Source: Metaruminococcus_A sp964607135 (GTDB lineage Bacteria > Bacillota > Clostridia > Oscillospirales > Ruminococcaceae). Taken from it: DNA of 64,000 nucleotides. Below are positions 26,279 to 34,122 of this stretch, piece after piece. Position 1 is the first letter of the stretch. Each line of letters opens with the position of its first letter. The notes under the pieces were generated by a model that had not been told where the DNA came from, did not search any database, and was given only the letters and a program-made list of their open reading frames with translations. The stretch covers positions 9,326 to 73,325 of the forward strand of contig CAZSIV010000010.1 in assembly GCA_964607135.1 (NCBI GenBank), read 5' to 3'. Position numbers and translations under genes: made by a program.

Positions 26279-27712
26279 ATGAGCTTTGATGAATACGGTC
26301 CGCAGGAACGAAGAGAGGAAAAACTGCGGGAGCCTGACGGCGAAGCCGATGCGTGCGAGCGTGAAGGCGGTTCTTTCAGCAGCGGGGCAGAGATTTTACG
26401 CTCGGAAGGAGAGAAAAATTTTTCATCCGGCGGGCAGCCGTTTATTCCCGAAGCGTTCAGCTGGGAGGATGTAGAACCGTCCCGGCAGAGGGAAAAGGGA
26501 AAAGCAAAAAAGGGAAAAAATCCCGGAAACAACAGAGGACTGAAAATATTTTCGGTTGTGGTCAGCTGTGTTTTGGTAGTGACTTTGACGGTGCTTGCTT
26601 TTGTAGTGGCAAACACCTGGAATCTGGCCGAAGCGCCTGCACAGGGTTTCTCTTCCTCGGAAAAATCCTATCCTGACCGGGAAAACAGCCCCAGCCTGAT
26701 TATCGGCCAGACGCCGGAAAACACCTATTCGGCGGAGACGGACGGCCCGCTTTCCGTCCCCCAAGTCGCGGCTAAAGTGAAGCCGTCGGTGGTCGGGGTT
26801 GTCACTTACACCAAGGAAAGCGGATTGAAAGCGGCCGGCGAAGGCTCGGGGATCATCATGACGTCGGACGGATATATCATCACAAACGAGCATGTCATCA
26901 GGGGGGCGGAGGCCATCAAAATCGTGCTGGAAAACGGCGACGACTTCGAAGCGTCGGTGGTCGGAGCGGATTCCAAAGCAGATCTCGCCATTGTCAAAAT
27001 CGAAAAGGAAAATCTGACCGCAGCGGAATTTGGGGATTCGGCTAAACTGGTCACGGGCGAAACGGTCATTGCGATCGGCAACCCGGGCGGCCTTAAATAC
27101 GCGGGCAGCGTTACACAGGGGATCGTTTCGGCGACCAACCGCCTGGTCACTTCGTCAAAGGATTCCGGTTACACAGTTGCCTGCATCCAGACCGACGCCG
27201 CGATCAATCCCGGTAATTCGGGCGGCGCGCTGGTCAATGTTTATGGGCAGGTAGTCGGCATCAACTCTTCTAAAATCGTAGCGACTGGGTATGAAGGGAT
27301 CGGCTTCTCCATCTCGATCAACGAGGCGAAACCGATCATTGACGACCTGCTTGCCTTCGGTTATGTCAAAGACCGTGTAAAAATCGGCATAACGGTCACG
27401 CCGATCGACGAGGTGCTGGCGAAGATGTATGGAGTCCCGGAAGGCCTGCGGATCGTGCTGATCGAGGAAACCTCCGACGCGCTGCAAAAGGGGCTCCAGG
27501 TGGGGGATATCATTACCAAGGTGGACGGCACACTGATGACGGGATTCAACGATCTTTCTGCGATTCTGAAAGAAAAGAAGGCGGGGGACAGCATTACACT
27601 GGATGTGTACCGCCAGATTTCGGACAGCACAGGGCGGACGTTTTCCGCTACGTTAAAGTTACAGGAGGACCGGGGCACTCAGTCCGCCCCGCAGTCATCC
27701 TCCGATGAATGA
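26279..27712 (+). CDS. HtrA/DegP-family membrane serine protease with PDZ domain
   Basis: A 477-residue protease. A long charged cytosolic region of about 85 residues precedes one transmembrane helix (about 87-110). The trypsin-like domain has the triad His205 (TNEHVI), Asp235 (DLAIVKI) and Ser314 (GNSGGA), and a PDZ domain spans about 375-465. It degrades or refolds damaged proteins outside the membrane. ATG 26279 is chosen because GGGTGGAG lies just upstream; the frame's GTG at 26264 has no site. It is probably in the regulon of the two-component pair upstream. Confidence 0.94.
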   Translation: MSFDEYGPQERREEKLREPDGEADACEREGGSFSSGAEILRSEGEKNFSSGGQPFIPEAFSWEDVEPSRQREKGKAKKGKNPGNNRGLKIFSVVVSCVLVVTLTVLAFVVANTWNLAEAPAQGFSSSEKSYPDRENSPSLIIGQTPENTYSAETDGPLSVPQVAAKVKPSVVGVVTYTKESGLKAAGEGSGIIMTSDGYIITNEHVIRGAEAIKIVLENGDDFEASVVGADSKADLAIVKIEKENLTAAEFGDSAKLVTGETVIAIGNPGGLKYAGSVTQGIVSATNRLVTSSKDSGYTVACIQTDAAINPGNSGGALVNVYGQVVGINSSKIVATGYEGIGFSISINEAKPIIDDLLAFGYVKDRVKIGITVTPIDEVLAKMYGVPEGLRIVLIEETSDALQKGLQVGDIITKVDGTLMTGFNDLSAILKEKKAGDSITLDVYRQISDSTGRTFSATLKLQEDRGTQSAPQSSSDE

Positions 27713-27720
27713 AAATTGAA

Positions 27721-27759
27721 AAAAGCAGGGGCGGAAGACAGAGCCGCCCCTGCTTTTTT
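27721..27759 (+). terminator. Terminator after htrA-like gene
   Basis: AAAAGCAGGGGCGG...CCGCCCCTGCTTTTTT stem-loop. Confidence 0.9.
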
Positions 27760-28128
27760 GTCGTTCTGAATAGAACGGTGCTGTTAAAAAGATAAAGCTC
27801 CGATTGCGCGCAGCAGTGCGGTATATTGCATTTTTTGCTGAGGCGGATGCCCCTTGTTTTTCTCATGCGTAATAAAAATGAGGAGCGGGGTAAATGCGGA
27901 GGATTTTTGGCTGAAACGGAGCAGCGGATGCTTTGGAGTTCCCCTGTCTGCCTGCGTCTCCTGAAACGGAATGTAAAATCCCTGTCGCCTTTTGACGCTC
28001 CCTTGCATACTATGAAATGAAGCAGGAAAACCAGCGGGCGAGCGGCAGGGAGTGACGGCCGTCCCGTCCTTATGAAGAGCTCCTCCGCGCAGCCGTTTCT
28101 GATTGCTGCACTTGCCTGCTTTTTTATA
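27760..28128. other. 370-base region without a recognised gene
   Basis: Between the protease terminator and the hairpin ahead of the AEC gene. Short frames exist on both strands, but none has a ribosome site or plausible composition. CTGAAACGGA occurs twice (near 27911 and 27961). Nothing further recognised. Confidence 0.35.
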
Positions 28129-28129
28129 G

Positions 28130-28160
28130 AGAAGGCCGCCGGAAGACCGGCGGCCTTTGT
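28130..28160. terminator. Terminator 3' of the AEC transporter
   Basis: AAGGCCGCCGG/CCGGCGGCCTT stem with a short loop, about 55 bases beyond the transporter stop (minus strand). Confidence 0.7.
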
Positions 28161-28214
28161 GCATTGACAGAAGCTTTACAGCGAATCCTTGTTTAGCCGG
28201 ATCGAAATGCCGCT

Positions 28215-29174
28215 TTAATACGGAAGAAGCGGGGAGACGAGGCTTCCGGCCCACTCATATAAAAAGCACATCAGCGGGATGGAAACGATGCTGATCAGGG
28301 TACAGACGCTGAAATATTCGGCTGCATAAAGCTCGTCGCACCGATATTTTGCGGCGAACATCATAATAGAGACGGCCGGGGGAGCAGACGCGCCGACCAG
28401 AACCGTCAAGGCCACCGTCCGGTCAACCGGGAGGAGGATGAACAGGGCGATGCAGATCAGCGGGATGATCAGCAGCCTGACGACGCTGGCCCAGTAAAGC
28501 CGCAGCTTGGCAAAGGCTTTCACAATGTCGGTCTGGGCGATGAAAGCGCCCGCGACAATCATGGCGAGCGGGGAGTTCATCTTCCCGATCAGGCTGATCG
28601 GCTCAAAGAGGAAATCCGGAATCCGGATCCGGCAGAAAAAGAAGATGATCCCCAGGAAAATGGCGATGATGGTGGGCGCCTTCAGGCAGTTGACCAGCTG
28701 TTTGAATTTCATCTTTCCGGTAAAAACGCCGATCCCCTGCGTCCACATGAAGAAGTTGGTGATGGCGATGTAAGCCGTAATGTAGAGCACGCCTTCGCTG
28801 CCAAACATGGCTAAAACGAGCGGGGTCGCAAAAAAACCGCAGTTTGTGTAGATACAGCCGAACCGCTCTACCTTGTATTGGTTTTCCGGGCTTTTTTTGA
28901 GCAGGAAACGGGTCAGCAGCTGCATGGTGACAATCGAAATAAGCGACAGCCCGACCGCGGTCAGCAGCCCGGCGGCCAGCCGGGCATCAAAATCGGTCTG
29001 GAACGAGATGAAGATGATGCAGGGGTTGACAACCAAAAGAAGCAGGTTGGAAAGCTGAATATTGGTAGCAGATGAGATGATATGGATTTTGTAACAGAGA
29101 TATCCGGCCACAATCATCAAAAACATGACGGCGGCTTGGTATAAAACGATCATTGCTGTTTCCATTGCTGACAT
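28215..29174 (-). CDS. AEC family (auxin efflux carrier-like) transporter
   Basis: A 319-residue polytopic membrane protein with about ten hydrophobic helices. The pattern of N-terminal QLSNLLLLVVNPCIIFISFQ, central GCIYTNCGFFATPLVLAMFG and C-terminal LVGASAPPAVSIMMFAAKY matches the AEC/BASS-like fold. Bacterial members export malate, malonate or other organic acids. It lies downstream of the aldo/keto reductase on the same strand, separated by a 248-base leader with alternative RNA structures. The ribosome site is weak. Confidence 0.88.
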   Translation of the reverse strand: MSAMETAMIVLYQAAVMFLMIVAGYLCYKIHIISSATNIQLSNLLLLVVNPCIIFISFQTDFDARLAAGLLTAVGLSLISIVTMQLLTRFLLKKSPENQYKVERFGCIYTNCGFFATPLVLAMFGSEGVLYITAYIAITNFFMWTQGIGVFTGKMKFKQLVNCLKAPTIIAIFLGIIFFFCRIRIPDFLFEPISLIGKMNSPLAMIVAGAFIAQTDIVKAFAKLRLYWASVVRLLIIPLICIALFILLPVDRTVALTVLVGASAPPAVSIMMFAAKYRCDELYAAEYFSVCTLISIVSIPLMCFLYEWAGSLVSPLLPY

Positions 29175-29314
29175 CCAATCTTTTCATAGTAACCAGCGGC
29201 TTGGCTCTCTATGCCCGGCGGCGGGGAAGATTCGGCGCTTCAGGGAAGACTGCTACCTTCTCTGAATGCCTGAAAGGGAAAATACCTCTTAATATGCGGA
29301 AACGACAGAACCGT

Positions 29315-29415
29315 GCCCCTGGGGATTCTAATCCGGTGAACTGCCAGGGGCAATTCACCGATAGGAGAGATACAAGCCTTTCCCTTCAAATAGGAAAAGG
29401 CTTGTATCCGGTGAA
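29315..29415 (-). promoter_or_regulatory. Pseudoknot-like alternative-structure leader upstream of the AEC gene
   Basis: On the minus strand, CGGTGAA (29360-29354) can pair with either of two TTCACCG copies. Pairing with 29415-29409 extends the GATACAAGCCTTT/AAAGGCTTGTATC hairpin. Pairing with 29340-29334 interlocks with GCCCCTGG (29351-29344) bound to CCAGGGGC (29322-29315), making an H-type pseudoknot with perfect 7- and 8-bp stems and loops of 2, 3 and 11 bases. The direct repeat ATCCGGTGAA (plus strand 29331-29340 and 29406-29415) underlies the choice. No known riboswitch class was recognised. Confidence 0.5.
29369..29408 (-). terminator. Hairpin after the aldo/keto reductase gene
   Basis: GATACAAGCCTTT/AAAGGCTTGTATC 13-bp stem 15 bases past the stop on the minus strand. 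There is no clear T-run, so it may be a weak terminator or part of the leader structure described for the AEC gene. Confidence 0.5.
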
Positions 29416-29422
29416 ACCATTT

Positions 29423-30556
29423 TTATAGGGCTTTGATAATGCCATCGATATCGCTCATCCGGTCCGGAATCCCAATCTTCTGCGGGCAGTGTTCCGCGCA
29501 GGCGCCGCAGCCGATGCAGCTCGCCGGAAGGCGTTCTTTGTCATACCCGCCGACCTCCTGGTTGAGCGCGAAGGTGGAACCGGTGATCATGTAACGGTTG
29601 TACATCGAAAACAGCTCCGGGATGTCCAGCGACTGCGGGCAGTATTCTACGCAGTAGCGGCAGGAGGTGCAGGGGATCGTCCGGGTTTTTTTCCGGATCT
29701 CCAGAACCTCATCGATGAGCTCGTAATCCTTTTTGGTGAACGGCTCAAAGTTTTCGAAGGTTTTGACGTTGTCCACAACCTGATCCATTTCGGTCATCCC
29801 GCTGAGGATGATGTGGACGTTGTCGAGAGAACCGCAGTACCGCATCGCCCAGGACGCGATGGAATCGTTCGGCCGGGCGGCTTTCAGCAGGTCGTTGGAC
29901 TCTTTTCCAAGGTCGGCGAAAGCGCCGCCCCGCACCGGTTCCATGACGATCACCGGGATTCCCTTGCCGGTGAGGACGTCGTACTGGCCCTTTGCATCCT
30001 GATAGGTCCAGTCGAGGTAGTTGAGCTGGATCTGGCAGAACTCCCAGCCGTCGTAATAATCGACGATTTTCTTTAAAACAGCCGGCGTGTCGTGGAAAGA
30101 AAAGCCCAGATGCCTGATCTGCCCGGCGGCTTTGCGTTTTTCGAGCTTTTCGAGAACCTTTAAATCTTTCATCCTCTGGAAATTCGCCGCGTTGAGGGCG
30201 TGAACCAGATAGAAGTCGAAATAACCGGCTCCTGTTTTTTCGAGCTGCTCGTCAAAAATTTTGTCAACAGCTTCCTCTGAAACCTCGGGCATAAAGCCGA
30301 TCGGGAACTTGGTTGCAAGGTAATAGGATTCGCGGGGATAGCGGGACAGGGCTTCTTTGACGAACTCCTCCGACTCCCCTTCATGATAGCGGTAGGCGGT
30401 ATCGAAATAGTTTACACCGTGGCGGTATGCGTAGTCGATGAGCTCCAGGGCTTTTTCCCGGTCGATTTTGCCGTCTGCCTTCGTCGGAAAGCGCATACAT
30501 CCGAAGCCCAGGCGGGAAATCTCGATCCCCATCTTTTGAAATAATTTTTGCTGCAT
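29423..30556 (-). CDS. Aldo/keto reductase with C-terminal ferredoxin domain
   Basis: A 377-residue fusion. Residues 1-280 form an AKR TIM barrel with catalytic Asp/Tyr in NYFDTAYRYHEGESE, Lys in LATKFP and His in VHALNA. The C-terminus carries two 4Fe-4S binding sets, CTSCRYCVEYCPQ (about 305-317) and CIGCGACAEHCPQ (about 350-362). The family is common in anaerobes and probably couples ferredoxin electrons to carbonyl reduction; the substrate is unknown. It has its own consensus promoter and an AGGAGGT site. Confidence 0.93.
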   Translation of the reverse strand: MQQKLFQKMGIEISRLGFGCMRFPTKADGKIDREKALELIDYAYRHGVNYFDTAYRYHEGESEEFVKEALSRYPRESYYLATKFPIGFMPEVSEEAVDKIFDEQLEKTGAGYFDFYLVHALNAANFQRMKDLKVLEKLEKRKAAGQIRHLGFSFHDTPAVLKKIVDYYDGWEFCQIQLNYLDWTYQDAKGQYDVLTGKGIPVIVMEPVRGGAFADLGKESNDLLKAARPNDSIASWAMRYCGSLDNVHIILSGMTEMDQVVDNVKTFENFEPFTKKDYELIDEVLEIRKKTRTIPCTSCRYCVEYCPQSLDIPELFSMYNRYMITGSTFALNQEVGGYDKERLPASCIGCGACAEHCPQKIGIPDRMSDIDGIIKAL

Positions 30557-30607
30557 AGTCGTACCTCCTGCGTCGTTTTTGGTGGGCGGTTTGTATTGAT
30601 AATATTA

Positions 30608-30635
30608 AGTATATAACACTCCATAAAATTGTCAA
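30608..30635 (-). promoter_or_regulatory. Promoter of the aldo/keto reductase gene
   Basis: Minus-strand TTGACA at 30635-30630 and TATACT at 30613-30608 with a 16-base spacer, about 50 bases before the start codon. Confidence 0.8.
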
Positions 30636-30805
30636 ATAAAATTTGCAGCAAAAAAGAAATTTTATGGAACGGTTGGAATCAAGACACAGATCTTGCCTTT
30701 TCCGTACAGGGCGCCAAACACGCGGTTCCGGCCTGCAAACGGTAAAAAATCCCCGTTCTTTGCGAAAAAAATGTCTTTTATTGCCGCTTGTCCGGCCTGG
30801 GTTTA

Positions 30806-30834
30806 TTGACGAACGGGTAAATTTATTATAGAAT
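30806..30834 (+). promoter_or_regulatory. rpe promoter
   Basis: TTGACG at 30806-30811 and TAGAAT at 30829-30834 with a 17-base spacer. Confidence 0.8.
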
Positions 30835-30904
30835 AGAATCGTATACTTATGTGCGCAAAGGCGCAGAAAGACTGCCGCCCGAGGGCAGCGGTTTTGGAGG
30901 AATT

Positions 30905-31561
30905 ATGGAAATCTCGGTGTCACCCTCTATCCTGGCGGCTGATTTTACAAACCTTGGCAGGGAAATTGCCAGGATGGAGCAAGCGGGGGCCGACATGCTT
31001 CACGTCGATGTGATGGACGGCGTGTTTGTCCCCAATATATCGTTTGGCCTTCCGGTTGTCAAAAGCATCCGGAAAGCAACCGGCCTTTTCTTTGACGTTC
31101 ATCTGATGATCTGTGACCCGTTGGCTTATGCGGAGCGATTCGCCGCTGCCGGGGCGGACGGAATCACCTTTCATTTGGAAAGCCGGTCTTGTCCGGAAAA
31201 GGTGATCGAGGCAATCCGCGCCTTGGGGAAAAAGGTGGGGATCTCGATCCGCCCCTCTACGCCGGTTTCGGAGGTGCTCCCGCTGCTCCCTCAAATCGAT
31301 ATGCTGCTGATCATGACGGTGGAGCCCGGCTTCGGCGGGCAGGGATTTATGAAGGAGATGCTTAAAAAAGTCCGCGCCGTCCGGCAGTATGCCCTGGAAT
31401 CGGGAATTCCGCTGGACATTCAGGTGGACGGCGGGATCAATGGGGAGACGGCGCGTCTGGCGGCGGATGCGGGGGCCAATGTTCTGGTCGCCGGTTCTTA
31501 TCTGTTCCGCAGTGAAGACGCGGGAAAGGCGATAGCTTCTTTAAAGGGTCAGCAGACGTAA
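30905..31561 (+). CDS. rpe: Ribulose-phosphate 3-epimerase
   Basis: A 218-residue TIM-barrel enzyme converting ribulose 5-phosphate to xylulose 5-phosphate in the pentose phosphate pathway. Metal-binding and catalytic motifs are HVDVMDGVFVPN, DVHLMI, VEPGFGGQGFM and QVDGGIN. ATG 30905 is chosen for its TTGGAGGAA site; an in-frame upstream GTG lacks one. Its 3' end overlaps the convergent mecA-like gene by 13 bases. It may also serve the xylose released by the GH43 enzymes. Confidence 0.96.
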   Translation: MEISVSPSILAADFTNLGREIARMEQAGADMLHVDVMDGVFVPNISFGLPVVKSIRKATGLFFDVHLMICDPLAYAERFAAAGADGITFHLESRSCPEKVIEAIRALGKKVGISIRPSTPVSEVLPLLPQIDMLLIMTVEPGFGGQGFMKEMLKKVRAVRQYALESGIPLDIQVDGGINGETARLAADAGANVLVAGSYLFRSEDAGKAIASLKGQQT

Positions 31562-32145
31562 TCCACCAGGGTTTCGACCGCCACATCTTCGATGATGCAG
31601 CGGGCGTGTTCCCGGATAAAAGAGAGTCTGATCTCCCCTTTTCCGAAGTACTGTCCGTATTCGCTCAAGAGCTTTACCAGCTTGTCGTCTGTCCGCAGGT
31701 AGGAGCAGAGGGTGAGGAAGTACTCTTGATCCAGTAAGTAAAGGCTGCTTTTGCGCACCAGATGGCTGTACTGCTTGAAAAGGTGTTCGCAGGCGCCGAG
31801 CAGGCTGTCGAGGGTTTTAAAGCGAAAGATCAAAGGGTGGTTGAACCCCTGACTGTTCTTTTTGGAATGGAGGCCGCCGCGGCTGCGGTCGATGACGTTG
31901 ACGTAGAGGACGCATCCTCCGTTTACGTCGGGGAAGGCTTCGATAAACAGCTTTCCCCCTGTCAGATCGAGTTCGGTCTCCTCTTTAATTTTGGTGATGA
32001 GCCCCCGGACTGCACGCTTTGTCTCTGAAGCGGCGCCGTCGGTGTCATGGAAGGAAAGCGACATTTCATCCAAGTCGTTTTCGTCCAGGGTGATCTTAAC
32101 CGTTTTCTGGTCTACAAGCTCTATTTTCAAGGCGTTCAGCTCCAT
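31549..32145 (-). CDS. mecA: MecA-family adaptor protein
   Basis: A 198-residue protein resembling the adaptor that feeds substrates to the ClpC ATPase. The N-terminal domain (KITLDENDLDEMSLSF, then KEETELDLTGGKLFIEAFP) and the C-terminal domain (FRFKTLDSLLGACEHL ... SYLRTDDKLVKLLSEYG) follow the MecA two-domain plan with an acidic linker. The family controls competence and protein quality in Firmicutes. It converges on rpe with a 13-base overlap of coding sequence. The ribosome site is weak. Confidence 0.85.
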   Translation of the reverse strand: MELNALKIELVDQKTVKITLDENDLDEMSLSFHDTDGAASETKRAVRGLITKIKEETELDLTGGKLFIEAFPDVNGGCVLYVNVIDRSRGGLHSKKNSQGFNHPLIFRFKTLDSLLGACEHLFKQYSHLVRKSSLYLLDQEYFLTLCSYLRTDDKLVKLLSEYGQYFGKGEIRLSFIREHARCIIEDVAVETLVDYVC

Positions 32146-32384
32146 TGCTTGCGGGCGGCGGGCTGCCGCGCCGGCGTTTGTTTTCTTTTTGTCTGCGGCG
32201 GGCTGCGTGAGTCGAACGGCGCGGTATGGTGGCGCTGCCTTTTCGAAGGCTTAAAAGCAGTCCGCGGTTTTGGCCGTGCTTCCGGGGCGGGGCTGATGGA
32301 GCCGTTCCCTTTTCGAAAGCTCTCCGGCAAAAAGCTCTGTTGTCATCTATTATATGTTATTTTGTGAAAGGAGGTTCATCGGCT

Positions 32385-33386
32385 GTGCTTTTTAAAGCGT
32401 CGAAGTCACAGAAAACGGACTTGCTTCTGACACTGCTTGCAGTACTTGCAATGTCGATATATTTGTATGGCTTTCGGGTGCTGTTTATGACAGCTTTTAC
32501 GGTGGTGATCGCCCTGGTATTCGAATATCTGTGCATGTGCCTGCTGGGTAAAAAAAAGGGGGAACGGGTTTCTCTCGAAACGGTTTTGACCGCGGTGATT
32601 TTCACCTGCTGCCTGTCGGCGGCCACCCCTTACTGGGTTTCGGTTTATGGGATGTTGATGGCCATTGTAGTGGCAAAGTTCCCCTTTGGGGGAACCGGGA
32701 AAAACATCTTTAATCCGGCGGCGGCAGGGCTTGCTTTTTCTGCGGTCAGCTTTCCGGCGCTGCTGTTCCAGTACCCCGCGCCCTATACCTGGGTTCCATG
32801 GCTTGACCCGGTGACAGCGCCGATGCAGGCGTCGCCCGGGGCGGTGCTGCAGGCGGGGGGGAGTCCTGCGATCAACACAATGAATGCCCTTTTGAGCTCA
32901 TATTCCGGCCCGATCGGTGCAACGGCGATCTTTGTGCTGGCAGCCTGCGCGCTTTATCTCGTCCTTCGCAAAACAGCGGCCTGGCGGATTATCCTCAGCG
33001 CCGGACTGTCGCTGTCCGCCGCCGCCTTTCTGTTCCCCAGAACCGGCGCGGACGGTTTCCATTCGGTCGTATACGAACTGGTCAGCGGTATCTTCCTGTT
33101 CGCCATTGTCTTTATGGCGTCCGATCCGGTTACTTCCCCGAAAAGCGGCTGGGGGCAGGTTTTATACGGCATGATGATCGGTTTCGGGACAATGCTTGTC
33201 CGGCATCTGGCAGAAAGCGAGGTCAGCGTCGTTTTCCCGCTGCTGGCTGCGAACGCCCTCTCCCCCTTCTTTGACCGTGTCGGACTGAAGATTGTCTCTC
33301 ATTTTGCACAGGCCAGGGCGACGCAGAAAGGCGCCGACGGAGAGAAGCGGGAAGAATCTGTTCCGGGGGTGACGGCGGGTGAGTAG
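32385..33386 (+). CDS. RnfD-like membrane protein lacking the flavin-attachment motif
   Basis: A 333-residue polytopic protein homologous to RnfD/NqrB, seen in FGGTGKNIFNPAAAGLAF (residues 101-118), VFMASDPVTSPKSGWGQVLYG and NALSPFFDRV. In redox-active RnfD an S-[ST/G]-A-T motif binds FMN covalently through Thr; the aligned segment here reads DPVTAPMQAS (141-150), with no such Thr. The N-terminal S-P-H region of RnfD is also absent. The start is GTG with AAAGGAGG at the right spacing; the frame is open further upstream without a site. It is first of a three-gene Rnf-like set with no rnfB, C or G. Confidence 0.88.
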   Translation: MLFKASKSQKTDLLLTLLAVLAMSIYLYGFRVLFMTAFTVVIALVFEYLCMCLLGKKKGERVSLETVLTAVIFTCCLSAATPYWVSVYGMLMAIVVAKFPFGGTGKNIFNPAAAGLAFSAVSFPALLFQYPAPYTWVPWLDPVTAPMQASPGAVLQAGGSPAINTMNALLSSYSGPIGATAIFVLAACALYLVLRKTAAWRIILSAGLSLSAAAFLFPRTGADGFHSVVYELVSGIFLFAIVFMASDPVTSPKSGWGQVLYGMMIGFGTMLVRHLAESEVSVVFPLLAANALSPFFDRVGLKIVSHFAQARATQKGADGEKREESVPGVTAGE

Positions 33387-34122
33387 TCGGGTTTACCGCA
33401 GATATAGAAAGCTTTTTGATTTGATCGACGGGCTGTTTTTAAAGAATACGGTGCTTGAAAAGGGGCTGGTCGTAGCGCCTGTGGTCGTGGCGGGCACCAG
33501 CTTGAAAAATGCGGTTGCGCTTGCGCTCGTATTCAGCTTCCTCACCTTTTTTACGGTTTTTGCGACCTCCTTCATTTCCAGAAAAATTCCGCATACCCTG
33601 CGGGTTATCATCGCGGTTTTATTTGCTGCTGCGCTCTATATTCCGGCCGCGATGCTGATCGACCTGTGGTTTCCGGGCGTCAGTTATCAGCTGGGTGTTT
33701 TTCTCCCCTTGCTGATCACAAATTCCCTGATCGTCTGGCGGAGCGATTCTCGTTTTCACCGGGAGAAAAAGGGCTGGATGGCGTTCGACCTTCTGTTTCA
33801 TATCCTCGGCTTCTGGGTGGTGATCTGCTTTGTGGGCGCTGTGCGGGAAATGTGGGGAAGCGGGACCCTCTGGGGCCAGTCCCTCTCATTTGCAAACAGC
33901 CCGCTGAGCGGCATCCTTCTCCCGTTTTCCGGGTTTGTCATCCTCGGCTTTCTGGCGGCGCTTCTGCATAAATGCAGGAATGCGTTAATACCTATGGACA
34001 AGGATCAGTTGCCGGAACCGCAGGATTTTGGATACCAGACGGCGCCCGATTTCTCCGCTGACCGGTCGGTGGAGGAGGACGAAGCGGCTCCTTTAGAGGG
34101 GAGGGAAACGGCAGATGAATGA
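33379..34122 (+). CDS. RnfE-like membrane protein lacking both cluster cysteines
   Basis: A 247-residue protein with about six helices, homologous to RnfE/NqrD (VFLPLLITN, VREMWGSGTLWG, LPFSGFVILGFLAALLHK). In the family, one Cys in each half helps hold an intramembrane 2Fe-2S cluster (GMCP and VNC motifs). Here these positions are Ala33 (VVAPVV) and Ser116 (ITNSLI). The C-terminal 40 residues are acidic and cytosolic. GTG start, overlapping the previous gene by 8 bases; the next gene overlaps its end by 8 bases. Function without the cluster is unknown. Confidence 0.87.
   Translation: MSSRVYRRYRKLFDLIDGLFLKNTVLEKGLVVAPVVVAGTSLKNAVALALVFSFLTFFTVFATSFISRKIPHTLRVIIAVLFAAALYIPAAMLIDLWFPGVSYQLGVFLPLLITNSLIVWRSDSRFHREKKGWMAFDLLFHILGFWVVICFVGAVREMWGSGTLWGQSLSFANSPLSGILLPFSGFVILGFLAALLHKCRNALIPMDKDQLPEPQDFGYQTAPDFSADRSVEEDEAAPLEGRETADE

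Larger units (their letters stand above)
30557..30904. other. Divergent region between the aldo/keto reductase and rpe
   Basis: It holds one promoter for each direction (listed separately). Between them (30640-30800) there is AT-rich sequence with no gene recognised. A plus-strand GTG in frame with rpe at 30851 lacks a ribosome site. Confidence 0.5.

Noticed and set aside
27784..28254. A 156-codon minus-strand frame across the gap after the htrA-like gene
   Set aside because: It crosses the terminator hairpin and overlaps the AEC gene end, has no ribosome site, and its composition is not protein-like.
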